Assembly: GCF_014851865.1 (NCBI RefSeq)
Contig: NZ_JACVAM010000002.1
Coordinates: forward strand, 1 to 64,000
Reading direction: 5' to 3'
Length of the DNA stretch: 64,000 nucleotides
DNA from: Pseudomonas sp. PDM16
Lineage (GTDB): Bacteria; Pseudomonadota; Gammaproteobacteria; Pseudomonadales; Pseudomonadaceae
A model generated the notes under the pieces. The model did no database searches, was not told the origin of the DNA, and saw nothing but the letters and a program-made list of their open reading frames with translations. The position numbers were made by a program, and so were the translations under genes. This document shows, one piece after another, positions 63,345 to 64,000 of this stretch; positions within the stretch are counted from its first letter, which is position 1; the number at the start of each line of letters is the position of its first letter.

Positions 63345-64000
63345 TCAGATATACAGGCGTTCGGTGTTGTGGAAGCCGCGGCCGTTTTCCGGGCGCGAGG
63401 TGCGGCAGAGCACGCTGATGCCATCGCTCTCGACGCGGCTCCAGCTCAGTTGCACCGGCTTGGGCGCGTATTGCGGGTTGGGGTCCAGCGGGTGCTGCAG
63501 GGCGGTGAGTACCACCAGGGTGTCCATCGGCGCGTACAGCTCGATGTAGTCGCCAGCCTGGGAGTTGCCCGGCTCGAAGTGGAAGCGGCCGTCGCCATCG
63601 ACGCTGACCTTGCTGAACAGGTTGAGCGCCATCAGCAGGTCCTGGATGTTCAGGTTCCACTTGCCCATTTCCACCAGCAGGTTGTCCACGCCGTTGCGGA
63701 AGTAGCCATTGCGCAGTTCCTGGTAGCGACCGGCGCCGTATTTCTCGCTGACTTCCTCGGCGTTGAGCACGCCGCCGAAGCTGTCATGCCAGCCGCAGGT
63801 GTCGGCGGTGATCGCCGCCAGGACTCTGCCCATATCCGAGTACAGGCAGTGGCCGGCGGTGAGCTTGGCGGTGTGCTGGCACTTGAGGGTGTCCGGCAGG
63901 TTCAGGCGCTCGCTTTTCTCGGCGGCGGAAAGCAGCAGCAGGCTGACGTTGGCGCTGCCTTCGAGGTCGGTAATGCGCAGCAGCTGGCCGCGCTTGAGGA
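63345..64000 (-). CDS. DUF1989 urea-carboxylase-associated protein (first subunit; UAAP1/CgdA-like), start outside window
   Basis: At least 218 residues; the frame is open to the window edge and begins in [23 protein letters not shown]. The same DUF1989 pattern as its neighbour is present ([47 protein letters not shown]), but the sequences differ, as expected for two unlike subunits. Promoter and any guanidine riboswitch would lie beyond 64000. Confidence 0.85.
   Translation of the reverse strand, partial: LKRGQLLRITDLEGSANVSLLLLSAAEKSERLNLPDTLKCQHTAKLTAGHCLYSDMGRVLAAITADTCGWHDSFGGVLNAEEVSEKYGAGRYQELRNGYFRNGVDNLLVEMGKWNLNIQDLLMALNLFSKVSVDGDGRFHFEPGNSQAGDYIELYAPMDTLVVLTALQHPLDPNPQYAPKPVQLSWSRVESDGISVLCRTSRPENGRGFHNTERLYI

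Overview
The window looks like a chromosomal segment of a high-GC pseudomonad (Pseudomonas sensu lato). The 5S rRNA end, the mksFEB condensin operon, the rimI/carbonic anhydrase block, PhaG, and the pqqABCDE-pqqH-ercA-ercS order are all typical of that group. Most genes are GC-rich with strong G/C third positions. Two short stretches (about 13.5-17.4 kb and 39.9-41.4 kb) are visibly richer in A/T and carry genes without clear relatives, as expected of acquired DNA.

Layout. 1-3.0 kb: 3' end of a 5S rRNA gene, its terminator, a six-repeat MCE (PqiB-type) protein and a periplasmic PepSY protein. 3.0-7.8 kb (minus): mksF-mksE-mksB, a MukBEF-like condensin. 8.0-10.4 kb: carboxynorspermidine decarboxylase and dehydrogenase, an alternative spermidine/norspermidine route. 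10.6-13.4 kb: likely DNA polymerase III psi subunit, rimI, beta carbonic anhydrase and a drug/metabolite transporter. 13.4-17.4 kb: accessory DNA ending in tRNA-Met. A degenerate copy of the tRNA 3' half at about 15.1 kb and a frameshifted tyrosine-integrase fragment beside the tRNA mark a decayed integrated element of about 2.3 kb. 17.5-19.7 kb (minus): YddG-like exporter and a periplasmic branched-chain-type binding protein.

20-39.9 kb is a PQQ-dependent alcohol-oxidation region. It contains a chemoreceptor-flavoprotein-SoxYZ operon, exaC-type aldehyde dehydrogenase, a type II quinohaemoprotein alcohol dehydrogenase, an AldA-type aldehyde dehydrogenase, a divergent sigma-54 activator, pqqA-E, pqqH, ercA and the hybrid kinase ercS. 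The DNA suggests how it is controlled. A sigma-54 promoter with an upstream GCAACA-N2-TGTTGC palindrome precedes the alcohol dehydrogenase. Three phased copies of a related palindrome and a second sigma-54 promoter precede the activator gene. A different 12-base motif is shared by the exaC and pqqA leaders.

39.9-41.4 kb is an A/T-rich two-gene insert: a T4-type (GH24) lysozyme domain with an uncharacterised N-terminal half, followed one base later by a small exported protein. This looks like an antibacterial effector-immunity pair. 41.4-49.7 kb: sirtuin, lipoprotein, Alx/TerC protein, an Fe-S helicase plus FAN1 nuclease operon with a LexA-box-like site at its start, a ClpP-like protease homologue and small proteins. 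50-58.8 kb: DUF4375 protein, OsmC-YcaO fusion, tRNA-Gly(CCC), PhaG, RsuA, a CWC protein, a Cache-GGDEF diguanylate cyclase and a DUF2157 pair. 58.9-64 kb (minus): urea/guanidine carboxylase with two DUF1989 partners, the first running off the window.

All calls come from reading the sequence and recalling families; no database or structure search was run.
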